Of a stretch of DNA of 64,000 bases, positions 31,246 through 39,549 are shown piece after piece. The stretch is from DASUPK01 sp963736685 (GTDB lineage: Bacteria > Actinomycetota > Thermoleophilia > Solirubrobacterales > 70-9), in the NCBI GenBank assembly GCA_963736685.1, contig CAVTPZ010000037.1:124001-188000 (forward strand), in the 5' to 3' direction. The translations under genes and the position numbers were made by a program. The notes under the pieces were generated by a model. It saw only the letters and a list, made by a program, of their open reading frames with translations, had not been told where the DNA came from and searched no databases. Every line of letters starts with the position of its first letter. Position 1 is the stretch's first letter.

Positions 31246-32219
31246 GGGTGGCCGTCCTCAAGGGAGGAAGCTCGCTGGAGCGAGGGGTGTCCCTTCGCTC
31301 GGCGGCCCGGGTCGAGGACGCGATCGCCGCTCTCGGCCACGAGGCGCTGGGCATCGACGTCGGCCCTGAGCTGGTGAGCCGGCTCCGCTCCGAGCGACCG
31401 GATGTCGTCTTCATCGCTCTCCACGGTCCCGGCGGCGAGGACGGAACCGTCCAGGAACTGCTCGAGATCCTGGATCTCCCCTATACGGGTCCCGGGGTTG
31501 CGGCCTGTGCGCTATGCATGGAGAAGGTCGCAGCGAAGCACGAGATGAAAGCGGCTGGAATCCCCACGCCCGATTGGGCGGCCTTCAACGCCACCGCCTT
31601 CCGCGAGCTCGGCGCCGCCGAGACGCTCGAGGAAATCGAGGAGAGGCTCGGCTTTCCTCTCGTCGTGAAGCCGGCGAGCCAGGGCTCCTCGCTCGGGGTC
31701 GAATTCGCCTCCTCGCGCGAGGAGGTCCCGGAGGCGCTGGTCGCCGCCTTCAGCTATGACGACCGGGTCCTGCTCGAGCGCTACGTGAAGGGGCGCGAGC
31801 TCGCCGTCGGCATGCTCGGCAGCGATGCCCTGCCGGTCGTCGAGGCGATCCCCCGGGAGGAGGACTTCTTCAACTTCGAGGCGCGCTACGAGATCGGCCG
31901 CACCGAGTACATCTGCCCGGCGGAGCTGGGGGACGCCGAGACCCAGCGTGTCCAGGGGCTGGCGCGGCGGACCTACGAGACCCTGGGCTGCAGTGGCTTC
32001 GCACGGGTCGACCTGATGCTCGGGGACGAGGGCCCACAGGTACTCGAGGTGAACGCGATCCCCGGCCTGACCGACACCAGCCTCTTCCCGATGGCCGCCG
32101 AGGCGGCGGGGATCGACTTCACGCAGCTGGTGGGGCGGATCCTTTCCTCGGCGATGGAACGCCCTGGGGGCGGGACGACGCTTCGCCACCAGGCGGGCCC
32201 GCTACCCGCCGGGTTCTGA
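31242..32219 (+). CDS. D-alanine-D-alanine ligase-like ATP-grasp protein (first copy)
   Basis: 325 residues with the full ATP-grasp architecture. VAVLKGGSSLERGVSLRSA at the N-terminus, ALHGPGGEDGTVQELLEILDLPYTGPG, FPLVVKPASQGSSLGVEF, the RDL region seen as GFARVDLMLGDEGPQVLEVNAIPGLTDTSLFP. The key residues for D-Ala-D-Ala ligation are retained. It is a second ligase besides the copy at 59366-60331, so the two may differ in substrate or timing. It is coupled to the aminotransferase gene by a 4-nt overlap. Confidence 0.87.
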   Translation: MRVAVLKGGSSLERGVSLRSAARVEDAIAALGHEALGIDVGPELVSRLRSERPDVVFIALHGPGGEDGTVQELLEILDLPYTGPGVAACALCMEKVAAKHEMKAAGIPTPDWAAFNATAFRELGAAETLEEIEERLGFPLVVKPASQGSSLGVEFASSREEVPEALVAAFSYDDRVLLERYVKGRELAVGMLGSDALPVVEAIPREEDFFNFEARYEIGRTEYICPAELGDAETQRVQGLARRTYETLGCSGFARVDLMLGDEGPQVLEVNAIPGLTDTSLFPMAAEAAGIDFTQLVGRILSSAMERPGGGTTLRHQAGPLPAGF

Positions 32220-32247
32220 CCTGCCGAAAACGTCAGCGTCGCGGGCC

Positions 32248-32748
32248 CTAGAGCTCGCCCTCGCCCGACGCGAAGTCCTCGGGGGTGACGTTGTCGAGGA
32301 AGTCCTTGAACTTCTCGACGACCTGTTCCTGGTCCTCGACCTCCTCGCCCTCGAATTCGATCGCGGATTCCTCGATCACGTCGTCGGCGGCGAAGATGGG
32401 CGCCGAGGTGCGGACGGCGAGAGCGAGCGCGTCGGAGGGTCGGGAGTCGATCTCCAGCTCGGAGCCGTTCATGGAGATGGTGATCGAGGCGAAGAAGGTG
32501 TTGTCCCGCAGCTCGGTGACGGAGACCTTCTCGCACTTGGCCTCCATCTGATCGAGCACGTCCGAGAGGAGGTCATGCGTCATCGGGCGCGGCGTCGATG
32601 CGCCCTGGAGCTTCATCAGGATCGCGGCCGCCTCGGGGTGGCCGATCCAGATCGGCAGGAACTTGTTGCCGTCCACAGTCTTCAGCAAGACGATCGGCTG
32701 CTTGCCGACCATGTCGAAGCTGACTCCGTAGATGGTCATTCTCTGCAC
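32248..32748 (-). CDS. Bifunctional nuclease family protein (DUF151)
   Basis: 166 residues. The DUF151/BFN core is clear: YGVSFDMVGKQPIVLLKTVDGNKFLPIWIGHPEAAAILMKLQG, RPMTHDLLSDVLDQM, and RPSDALALAVRTSAPIFAADDVIEES. Members have RNase and DNase activity in plants; the bacterial role is unclear. A UVR-like acidic C-terminal extension (EFEGEEVEDQEQVVEKFKDFLDN) follows. The GTG at 32748 is chosen over ATG 32739 because GAGGAG lies 6 nt upstream of it. Confidence 0.9.
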   Translation of the reverse strand: MQRMTIYGVSFDMVGKQPIVLLKTVDGNKFLPIWIGHPEAAAILMKLQGASTPRPMTHDLLSDVLDQMEAKCEKVSVTELRDNTFFASITISMNGSELEIDSRPSDALALAVRTSAPIFAADDVIEESAIEFEGEEVEDQEQVVEKFKDFLDNVTPEDFASGEGEL

Positions 32749-32775
32749 GCAGGTCTCCTCAGGGCGTCCGCACGG

Positions 32776-32781
32776 ATTATA
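32776..32781 (-). promoter_or_regulatory. -10 box of the DUF151 gene (TATAAT)
   Basis: A perfect TATAAT on the minus strand 27 nt before the GTG start, with the GAGGAG site between them. This is a leadered promoter, in contrast to many others in the window. Confidence 0.65.
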
Positions 32782-32825
32782 GGAGCGGCCCGAAGCGCTC
32801 CCCGTTGCGTGGGAGAATCGAGGCG

Positions 32826-33275
32826 ATGCCGGAGTGCCGTCAACAGGCATTCATCGACGCGCCGCTCGACGTCGTCTGGGATCTGGCCTCAGACCCGGAC
32901 CGGCAGACCGAGTGGTGGCCGGACACGATCACCTTCGAGTGCATCGACGGCGATTTCGAGCAGGGCTGCCACGTACGCAACGTCCAGTCCCGGCCCTGGC
33001 CGATGTCTGACCTGGAGACGACGCTCGAGGTGGACGAGATGGTGCCGGGCAAGGAGCTGACGATCCGCTGCATGGACACCGGGACCTACACCCGCGCGGT
33101 CCTCACCGAGGGGCAGGGCGGGACCTTCATGGAGATGGAGGCCGGCAGCGATCCGACGAACCTGGTCGTCCGGCTTCAGGTGGTGATGGCCGGGGAGCGC
33201 ATGTTCCGCCGCTGGGTCGAGCATGCGCTCGAGGGAATCCGCAACGCCGCCGAGGGTGACCGTGCGGCGAGTTGA
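32826..33275 (+). CDS. SRPBCC (START/polyketide cyclase-like) domain protein
   Basis: 149 residues of the helix-grip fold: RQQAFIDAPLDVVWDLASDPDRQTEWWPD, central beta strands, and the C-terminal long helix ERMFRRWVEHALEGIRNAAEGD. These bind hydrophobic ligands; the ligand is unknown. The ATG at 32826 has GGGAGA upstream; TTG 32805 would extend it by seven residues. Divergent from the DUF151 gene, ending 1 nt before tRNA-Ile on the opposite strand. Confidence 0.85.
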   Translation: MPECRQQAFIDAPLDVVWDLASDPDRQTEWWPDTITFECIDGDFEQGCHVRNVQSRPWPMSDLETTLEVDEMVPGKELTIRCMDTGTYTRAVLTEGQGGTFMEMEAGSDPTNLVVRLQVVMAGERMFRRWVEHALEGIRNAAEGDRAAS

Positions 33276-33276
33276 G

Positions 33277-33350
33277 TGGGCGATCCTGGACTCGAACCAG
33301 GGACCTCGTCCTTATCAGAGACGCGCTCTAACCAACTGAGCTAATCGCCC
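33277..33350 (-). tRNA. tRNA-Ile (anticodon GAT)
   Basis: A 74-nt cloverleaf: acceptor GGGCGAT/ATCGCCC with discriminator A, D arm GCTC...GAGC, anticodon stem CGTCT/GGACG around CTGATAA (GAT), and T arm CCTGG-TTCGAGT-CCAGG. CCA is not encoded. It stands alone, not in an rRNA operon, between the SRPBCC gene and parB. Confidence 0.97.
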
Positions 33351-33363
33351 GCGGCCGCCGATT

Positions 33364-34216
33364 CTAGCCACGCCGACGCAGGCGGCGGGCGAGCGAATCG
33401 AGCTCCGAGAGGTCGTCGAAGTGAAGCTCGGCCCTGACGCCGTTCCCGGCGCGGCGCACCTTGACGTCCTGGCCGAGGGCGGAACCGAGCGTGTCTTCGG
33501 CATCGGCCATCGCGGCACGTTCCTCGGCCGAGATCCGGCCCCCGGCCGGCGCCTTCCTGCGGCGGGGGCCCTCGCCGGCATGCCGCTCGGTCTCGCGGAC
33601 GGACCAGCCATCGGCCGCAGCCTGCTTGGCGAGCCGCGCGCGCTTGTCCTGGTCAGAGACCTGGAGGATCGCCCGCCCGTGGCCCTCGGTGAGCTCCTGT
33701 CGCTCCAGCAACGAGAGGACGGGGTCGGGGAGGTCGAGGAGCCGGATCAGATTGGAGATCGCGGCACGGCTCCGGCCCACCCGGCGGGCGAGCTCCTCCT
33801 TGGAGATGCCCAGGTCGTCGACGAGCGCGGCGCAGGCCCGGGCCTCCTCGACCGGGTTGAGGTCCTCTCGGACCATGTTCTCGATCAGCGCCGCCTGCAG
33901 GCGCTCGTCCTCGGGGGAGGTCCGGATGACGGCGGGAACGCGGTCGAGGCCCGCCTTCTGCGCCGCGCGCCAGCGGCGCTCCCCGGCGACGAGCTCGTAG
34001 CGCCCGTCCGCGAGGGGACGGACGATCAGCGGCTGGAGCAGCCCGACCGAGCCGATCGATCCGGCGAGGGCATCGAGCGCGTCCATGTCGAATTTGGCGC
34101 GGGGCTGGTCGGGGTTGGGCTCGATCTCGGTGACGTCGAGCTCGCGGAGCTCGGGACCGCCCGCCGAGCTCTCGGGCAGGATCGCCGCAAGCCCCCTCCC
34201 CATCCCGCGCTTGCGC

Positions 34217-34224
<8 letters not shown>
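33364..34224 (-). CDS. parB: Chromosome partitioning protein ParB
   Basis: 286 residues. CTPase/ParB N-domain motifs LRELDVTEIEPNPDQPRAKFD, GLLQPLIVRPL, YELVAGERRWRAAQKAG and ALIENMVREDLNPVEEARA. The HTH is ISKEELARRVGRSRAAISNLIRLLDLP and TEGHGRAIL. It loads at parS sites, slides on DNA as a clamp, and works with ParA. The C-terminal dimerisation region is short. Its ATG overlaps the parA stop by 8 nt, as usual for parAB near the origin. Confidence 0.96.
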
Positions 34225-34987
<763 letters not shown>

Positions 34988-35001
34988 ACGAATGGTTCGG
35001 G

Positions 35002-35676
35002 TCAGTGCTGTTCGGACCCGAACGGGCGCTTCGCCGCCATTCCGGGCCGGCGCGGCAACCCGTTCGGAGTCGGTCCATTCTTGCGGAGCAGGTGGATGTG
35101 TCTGTCGCGGCTGCCCGGATAAGGCCGCACGCTCCGTACCTCGACCTGCTCCATGGCGAGCCGCGGGGCGCCACGTTCGAGCTCGGCTTCTTCCGCCTCA
35201 GAGCGTGCGCCCTTCCACGCGACCAGCACGCCGCCGTCGCGGAGCAGCGGCGAGGCGAGCTCCGCGAGCACGGTGAGGGACCCGACCGCGCGGGCCGTGA
35301 CCGCGTCGTAGGCCTCACGGCCCTGGCCGGCTGCCCACTCCTCGGAGCGCTCGCAGACGACCGCGACGTTCTCGAGTCCCATCCGGGCGATCGCGTCGCC
35401 GAGGAACGCGCATTTTCGCCCGACGGACTCGATCAACTCGACGCGGGCGGCGGGAACGCAGGCGGCCAGGACGAGGCCGGGCAGGCCCGCGCCGCTCCCG
35501 AGGTCGCCGATCCGGGACGCCCGGGCGAGCTCATCGACCTCCAGGCCGCTCAGTGAGTCCTCGATGTGGACCTCGCGAGCCCGGCGCACCGTGGATGCGG
35601 CGATCGGCGCGCGCGGCTCGGAGAGCAGCTCGAGCAGGGTCTCGAGTGCAGGCTCGGCCGTGCGCGAGGAGCTCAA
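35002..35676 (-). CDS. rsmG: 16S rRNA (guanine527-N7)-methyltransferase RsmG
   Basis: 224 residues. SAM-binding motifs: IGDLGSGAGLPGLVLA, VELIESVGRKCAFL, YDAVTARAVGSLTVLAELASPLLRDGGVLVAWKGA. RsmG methylates G527 in the 530 loop of 16S rRNA; loss gives low-level streptomycin resistance. Its TTG start overlaps the stop of the Jag gene as TTGA. The standard origin-region neighbour between jag and parA. Confidence 0.95.
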   Translation of the reverse strand: MSSSRTAEPALETLLELLSEPRAPIAASTVRRAREVHIEDSLSGLEVDELARASRIGDLGSGAGLPGLVLAACVPAARVELIESVGRKCAFLGDAIARMGLENVAVVCERSEEWAAGQGREAYDAVTARAVGSLTVLAELASPLLRDGGVLVAWKGARSEAEEAELERGAPRLAMEQVEVRSVRPYPGSRDRHIHLLRKNGPTPNGLPRRPGMAAKRPFGSEQH

Positions 35677-36173
35677 TCGGAGATCAGAGGCGCGACGACC
35701 ACGTAGCGGTTGGGCTCGTCGCCCTCGCTGTAGGTCTCGATCTCGGTGCGCTCGCGAAGGTGCTCGTGCACGACCCGGCGCTCATTCGAGCCCATCGGGT
35801 CCATCTCCACGGCCTCACCGTGGGCGAGCGCGTCCTCGGCCGCCATGTCGGCTCGCCGCCGCAGCGACTCCCCCTGGCGGCGCCGGTACCCGGCCGCGTC
35901 GACCGTGACCCTCTTGCGGTCCTGCCGCCCGCGGTAGGCGGCCTGGTAGGAGAGCAGCTGGATCGCGTCGATGGTCTGCCCATGCCGCCCGATCAGGAGC
36001 CCGACGTCCTCCCCCTCGATGTCCGCATGAATCTCCTCGTCCCCCTCCTCGACCGCAACGGAGGCCTCGAGCCCAAGCTCCTCGAGGATCCGCTCGAGCA
36101 TGACGCGCACGCGCTCAGCGGGCGCTTCGGGCAAGACAGAAGCCGCCCCATCTGCTGCTCGTCCTTCAGCCAC
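35673..36173 (-). CDS. jag: KH-R3H domain RNA-binding protein Jag/KhpB
   Basis: 166 residues with a KH domain (VGLLIGRHGQTIDAIQLLSYQAAYRG, GxxG loop) followed by an R3H domain (MGSNERRVVHEHLRERTEIETYSEGDEPNRYVVV). The Jag-N domain found in Firmicutes homologues is absent. It binds RNA and links cell elongation and division to translation in other bacteria. The GTG start is within the rpmH-rnpA-yidD-yidC-jag-rsmG-parA-parB order typical of the origin. Confidence 0.93.
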   Translation of the reverse strand: MAEGRAADGAASVLPEAPAERVRVMLERILEELGLEASVAVEEGDEEIHADIEGEDVGLLIGRHGQTIDAIQLLSYQAAYRGRQDRKRVTVDAAGYRRRQGESLRRRADMAAEDALAHGEAVEMDPMGSNERRVVHEHLRERTEIETYSEGDEPNRYVVVAPLISD

Positions 36174-36282
36174 GGGAGCAGTCTAGTTCCGGCGGCCGTG
36201 GTCGGGGGTCCCCGGCCAGCGACCTCAAAACGGTTCTAGGGTCGATGGACGGGGATCCCCGAGCGCGGCCGCCCGTCCCTGA

Positions 36283-37023
36283 CTACTTGCGCCGCTTGCG
36301 CTTCCGGGGCGGAGGAGGCGGCGGCTTCGAGGCCCGCACCTCCTCGGGGGTCGGCACCGCCGGCAGCGGCCAGACGAAGTGGATCACCGTCTGCTGCATG
36401 ACCTGCCAGAGACCGCTGGCGATGAAATAGACCGCGATCCCCGCCGGGGCGTTCGGGATCAGGAAGACGGTCACCAGCGAGAAGACCCCGGCCATCAGGT
36501 AGCGCTGGGAGTTGCCGCCGGTCGTCGGCGAGGGGTTGAAGAAGAGCAGCGCGAAGGTGCCGGCGACGGCGAGGATGACGAGCACGACCGCTTCGGCGCC
36601 GGTCGGGTGGGCGGTCAGGTCGGAGACGAAGAGCCAGCCGGAGTTGCCGACCTCGTCCTTGAACTCACTGCTTCGCAGGAGCGCGTAGAGCGCGATGAAG
36701 ACAGGGAACTGGAAGACCAGGGGAAGACAGGCGGAGAGCGGATTGACGCCGTGCTCCTGGAAGAGCGCCATCTGCTCGCGCTGCATGCGCTGTTTGTCGT
36801 CCTTGTACTTCTCCTGGATCTCCTTCAGGTAGGGCTGCAACGCCTGCATCTCGCGCATCCCGTGCATCGACTTCAGGGTGAAGGGCAGGACGACGATCCT
36901 CGAGAGCCAGGTGATCAGGACGATCCCGATCCCCCAGGCGAGGCCGACGTCGTTGTGCAGCCACTTCAAGACGTCGTTGAAGAGGTCGATCAGCGGCTGG
37001 AGGATGTGGGCTTCGAGGAACAT
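36283..37023 (-). CDS. yidC: Membrane protein insertase YidC
   Basis: 246 residues of the short YidC/Oxa1/SpoIIIJ type. The N-terminal helices flank LTWLSRIVVLPFTLKSMHGMREMQALQPYLKEIQEKYKDDKQRMQREQMALFQEHGVNPLSACLPLVFQFPVFIALYALLR, including the hydrophilic-groove Arg and the cytoplasmic hairpin. Later helices contain FNPSPTTGGNSQRYLMAGVF. The C-terminal tail is Pro/Lys/Arg-rich (PPPPPPRKRKRRK), likely for ribosome contact. There is no lipoprotein Cys at the N-terminus. Confidence 0.94.
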   Translation of the reverse strand: MFLEAHILQPLIDLFNDVLKWLHNDVGLAWGIGIVLITWLSRIVVLPFTLKSMHGMREMQALQPYLKEIQEKYKDDKQRMQREQMALFQEHGVNPLSACLPLVFQFPVFIALYALLRSSEFKDEVGNSGWLFVSDLTAHPTGAEAVVLVILAVAGTFALLFFNPSPTTGGNSQRYLMAGVFSLVTVFLIPNAPAGIAVYFIASGLWQVMQQTVIHFVWPLPAVPTPEEVRASKPPPPPPRKRKRRK

Positions 37024-37059
37024 GGCGATGGAGTTCTACGTCAGATCTGCTTCGTTGGT

Positions 37060-37374
37060 CTATTCGGCCGCGGTTTTCGTGGTGGCCGCTGCTGGCGAAG
37101 CCGGGCGGGCCTTTCGTTCCGAGCGCGTCCGGGTGCCTCTGAAGAGGGTGCGATCCGAGAGCTCGTCGACGCCGCCGTGGCTCCAGGGGTTGCAGCGCAG
37201 CACGCGCCAGCCGGCCAGGATCAGGCCGCGGATGGGACCGAACTCGCGGATCGCCTCGACGGCGTAGCCGGAGCAGGTCGGGTAGTAGCGGCAGCGGGGC
37301 GCGATCGCCGGGGAGATCAGCCGCTGGTAGAGCCGGATGGGAGCGATCAGCAGGGCGGCGAGAAACCGTTTCAC
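37060..37374 (-). CDS. yidD: Membrane protein insertion efficiency factor YidD
   Basis: 104 residues. The family core is complete: PIRLYQRLISPAIAPRCRYYPTCSGYAVEAIREFGPIRGLILAGWRVLRCNPWSHGGVD, including the three cysteines. A poorly conserved 25-residue basic tail is added. It is between rnpA (4-nt overlap) and yidC. The GTG start lies within a degenerate parS-like element. Confidence 0.94.
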   Translation of the reverse strand: MKRFLAALLIAPIRLYQRLISPAIAPRCRYYPTCSGYAVEAIREFGPIRGLILAGWRVLRCNPWSHGGVDELSDRTLFRGTRTRSERKARPASPAAATTKTAAE

Positions 37375-37382
37375 GACAAACG
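37367..37382. promoter_or_regulatory. Degenerate parS-like site
   Basis: CGTTTCACGACAAACG matches 12 of 16 positions of the consensus TGTTTCACGTGAAACA, including GTTTCACG intact. It overlaps the yidD start, 3.1 kb upstream of the parAB operon and near the origin. Binding by ParB is inferred only from the consensus. Confidence 0.3.
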
Positions 37383-37757
37383 CTCCTCGCCCGAATCGTT
37401 CACGAGCTCGGCCAGCGAGGAGCGAAGGCCCTCCTGCCCGTCGCGCTCCAGCAGGCCCTCCACGCCCGGGCGAGCGACGATCACATAGTCGTGGCCGGCC
37501 TCAAACTCGTCGGAGAGCTCCCAGAACGCCTCCCGGATCCCGCGCTTCACCTTGTTCCGGGTCACGGCCTTGCCGATCTTGCGCCCGACGGAGAGCCCGA
37601 GCCTGGCGCCGTCTCTCGACTCGTCGTCGCGGCGGGCGAATGAGTAGAGCACCAGAAAGCGATTGCCTCGTGAGTTGCCCTCGCGATAGACGCGATCGAA
37701 GTCGCCGCTCCGTGAGAGTCGGCGCCGACGGGCGTCCGGGCGGCCCTTGGAGGCCAA
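37371..37757 (-). CDS. rnpA: Ribonuclease P protein component
   Basis: 128 residues. The RNase P protein signature RRRLSRSGDFDRVYREGNSRGNRFLVLYSFAR and RLGLSVGRKIGKAVTRNKVKRGIREAFW (RNR motif RNKVKRGIRE) is clear. It supports 5' maturation of tRNAs. The TTG start at 37757 lies 2 nt after the rpmH stop. Confidence 0.95.
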   Translation of the reverse strand: MASKGRPDARRRRLSRSGDFDRVYREGNSRGNRFLVLYSFARRDDESRDGARLGLSVGRKIGKAVTRNKVKRGIREAFWELSDEFEAGHDYVIVARPGVEGLLERDGQEGLRSSLAELVNDSGEERLS

Positions 37758-37759
37758 CG

Positions 37760-37894
37760 TCAGGGCGTGAGCCGCTTGCGGCCCTTCTGACGCCGGCGCC
37801 GCAGGATGGCGCGGCCGGAGCGGCTGGCGCTCCTGGCTCGGAACCCGTGGGTCCGGGCTCGCTTGCGCTTCTTCGGCTGGTAGGTCCGCTTCAT
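37760..37894 (-). CDS. rpmH: 50S ribosomal protein L34
   Basis: A 44-residue L34: MKRTYQPKKRKRARTHGFRAR, then SGRAILRRRRQKGRKRLTP. The ATG at 37894 is set by the invariant MKRTYQP; the long upstream frame is not coding. Divergent from dnaA with a 207-nt spacer. Confidence 0.97.
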   Translation of the reverse strand: MKRTYQPKKRKRARTHGFRARSASRSGRAILRRRRQKGRKRLTP

Positions 37895-37931
37895 CGGGAT
37901 AGCCCCCGGAAGGAGGGGCGAGGGGCAGGGC

Positions 37932-37937
37932 AGTATA
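37932..37937 (-). promoter_or_regulatory. -10 box of the rpmH operon (TATACT)
   Basis: TATACT on the minus strand, 37 nt before the rpmH ATG. It would start transcription of the rpmH-rnpA-yidD-yidC-jag-rsmG-parAB run. Confidence 0.55.
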
Positions 37938-38053
37938 GGGCGTGACCGGCCCGGCCTCGGCCGTCTTGCGCCCGGCGAAATCTCCGTCCCGGTTTTAGCC
38001 GCGATTTGCACGGAGCCCGCCCGGTGGCCCTGTTCGCTCGCCCGGGCCGAGCC

Positions 38054-38059
38054 TATGAT
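38054..38059 (+). promoter_or_regulatory. -10 box of dnaA (TATGAT)
   Basis: TATGAT gives a predicted +1 near 38066 and a leader of about 35 nt before the GTT at 38102, leaving the GAGGAG ribosome site (38091-38096) correctly placed within the transcript. It excludes the upstream TTG at 38006 and GTG at 38024 as starts of this mRNA. Confidence 0.55.
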
Positions 38060-38101
38060 CGCCGCTCGACTCGCACACCGCACGATCAGAGAGGAGCAAC
38101 C

Positions 38102-39466
38102 GTTCCGGGGCAGGTTCGCGACGTTCGCCAGGATCTCGAGGATCCGTGGCGCGAGATCCAGCGGGAGTTGGCCGCCTCGGTTCACGAGGACACCTACCGA
38201 CTCTGGTTCTCTCCCCTCACTCCGGTCTCACGCCGAGGCGCCACGCTCTATCTGACCGGTCCGCAGCGGGTCGTCCGCTGGGTCGGCCGCCGCTACATGG
38301 ACCTGCTCCGAGCAGCCGCACACCGGGCGGTTGACGGGCTGCGCGAGGTGGAGCTGGTCGCGCCGGAGGACGCCGAGGCCGTCTCCCCCGCCTCAGCAGA
38401 CGCCGCCTCGCAGGTCGCCCTCAACCCGGACTACACCTTCGAGCGCTTCGTGATCGGCCCCGGCAACCAGCTCGCTCACGCCGCGGCACTGGCCATCGCC
38501 GAGGCCCCGGGCGAGGCCTACAACCCGCTCTTCCTGCACGGGCCGCCAGGCCTCGGCAAGACCCACCTGCTCGGCTCGATCGCCAACTACCTGCACCGGC
38601 ACAGCCCCCAGCTCGCCGTCCACTACACGACCGCCGAATCCTTCACCAACGAGTTCGTCTCTTCCCTCCAGGGCGCCGCCATCGAGGGTTTCAAGGAGCG
38701 CTACCGGCGCACCGACGTCCTGTTGATCGACGACATCCAGTTCCTGCAGGGGAAGGCCCGCACCGCCGACGAGTTCTTCCACACCTTCAACGCCCTCTAT
38801 GAGGGCGGGGCGCAGATCGTCCTGACGGCGGATTGCGTTCCGGCCGAGCTTTCAGCGCTCTCCGACCGGCTCCGCGACCGCTTCGAGTGGGGACTGACCG
38901 TCCCGGTCGAGCCTCCCGACCTCGCCACCCGCCTGGTCTTCCTGGGCAACCTCGCCCGCGAGCAGACCGAGCAGCTCCCTCCCGATGCACTCCGCGCACT
39001 CGCCTCCAAGGCCTCCGCGAACCTCCGTGTCCTCAAGGGAGCCCTGACCCGGGTGGTTGCGCTCTCATCCCTGACCGCGTCCGCCGTCACCCCCGATTCC
39101 GTGGACCGCGCCCTTCCCGGCTCCTCCATCTCCACGCCGGCATCCGCATCCCTCGAGCCGCTCCAGGTCCAGGAGGCTGTTGCCGGCCGCCTCGGCCTGA
39201 GCGTCGAGCAGATCCTCTCCCCCACCCGCAGCGCCCCCGTCGCCCGCGCCCGGCAGCTCGCCATGTACCTGACCCGCGAGCTCACCGACCTCTCCCTGCC
39301 GGCGATCGCCCAGGCTTTCAACCGACGCGACCACACCACCGTCATGCATGCCGTTCGCAGGGTCGAGCAGAGCGCCCTCGAGGACGCCACCCTCTCCCGA
39401 GCCGTCGAGGAGCTCACCAGCGAGCTCCAATCCGAAGGCGCGATGGATCGTGACCGAACCGATTGA
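38102..39466 (+). CDS. dnaA: Chromosomal replication initiator protein DnaA
   Basis: 454 residues with this start. Domain I: PWREIQRELAASVHEDTYRLWFSPLTPV. AAA+ domain III: NPDYTFERFVIGPGNQLAHAAALA, Walker A FLHGPPGLGKTHLLGSIANYL, Walker B VLLIDDIQFLQGK. Domain IV: LSLPAIAQAFNRRDHTTVMHAVRRVE (DnaA-box HTH). Domain II is almost absent. No ATG, GTG or TTG stands between the predicted promoter and domain I; GTT at 38102 has GAGGAG 5 nt upstream. The canonical alternatives are TTG 38006 or GTG 38024, both upstream of the predicted promoter -10 box. It unwinds oriC. Confidence 0.94.
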   Translation, partial: VPGQVRDVRQDLEDPWREIQRELAASVHEDTYRLWFSPLTPVSRRGATLYLTGPQRVVRWVGRRYMDLLRAAAHRAVDGLREVELVAPEDAEAVSPASADAASQVALNPDYTFERFVIGPGNQLAHAAALAIAEAPGEAYNPLFLHGPPGLGKTHLLGSIANYLHRHSPQLAVHYTTAESFTNEFVSSLQGAAIEGFKERYRRTDVLLIDDIQFLQGKARTADEFFHTFNALYEGGAQIVLTADCVPAELSALSDRLRDRFEWGLTVPVEPPDLATRLVFLGNLAREQTEQLPPDALRALASKASANLRVLKGALTRVVALSSLTASAVTPDSVDRALPGSSISTPASASLEPLQVQEAVAGRLGLSVEQILSPTRSAPVARARQLAMYLTRELTDLSLPAIAQAFNRRDHTTVMHAVRRVEQSALEDATLSRAVEELTSELQSEGAMDRDRTD

Positions 39467-39484
39467 AAGAATCGAGAGAGGAGG

Positions 39485-39510
39485 CTGTCCACATATCCAC
39501 GCCATCCACA
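39485..39510 (+). other. Probable oriC DnaA-box cluster in the dnaA-dnaN spacer
   Basis: Three TCCAC cores occur at 39488, 39496 and 39505 (spacing 8 and 9): CTGTCCACA, ATATCCACG and CCATCCACA, with one, two and two mismatches to TTATCCACA. They lie in the 83-nt dnaA-dnaN spacer, which also has the AT-rich run CCTTACTACTCCTAG. This is the expected origin position; the spacer is much shorter than the multi-box origins of Streptomyces. Confidence 0.6.
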
Positions 39511-39549
39511 ACCCTTACTACTCCTAGGGAAGCCGAAGACCAACAGGCC

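Noticed and set aside
38006..38101. TTG start giving a 486-residue DnaA
   Set aside because: The 32-residue extension has no similarity to DnaA domain I and the codon precedes the likely -10 box at 38054, so it would not be on the mRNA.
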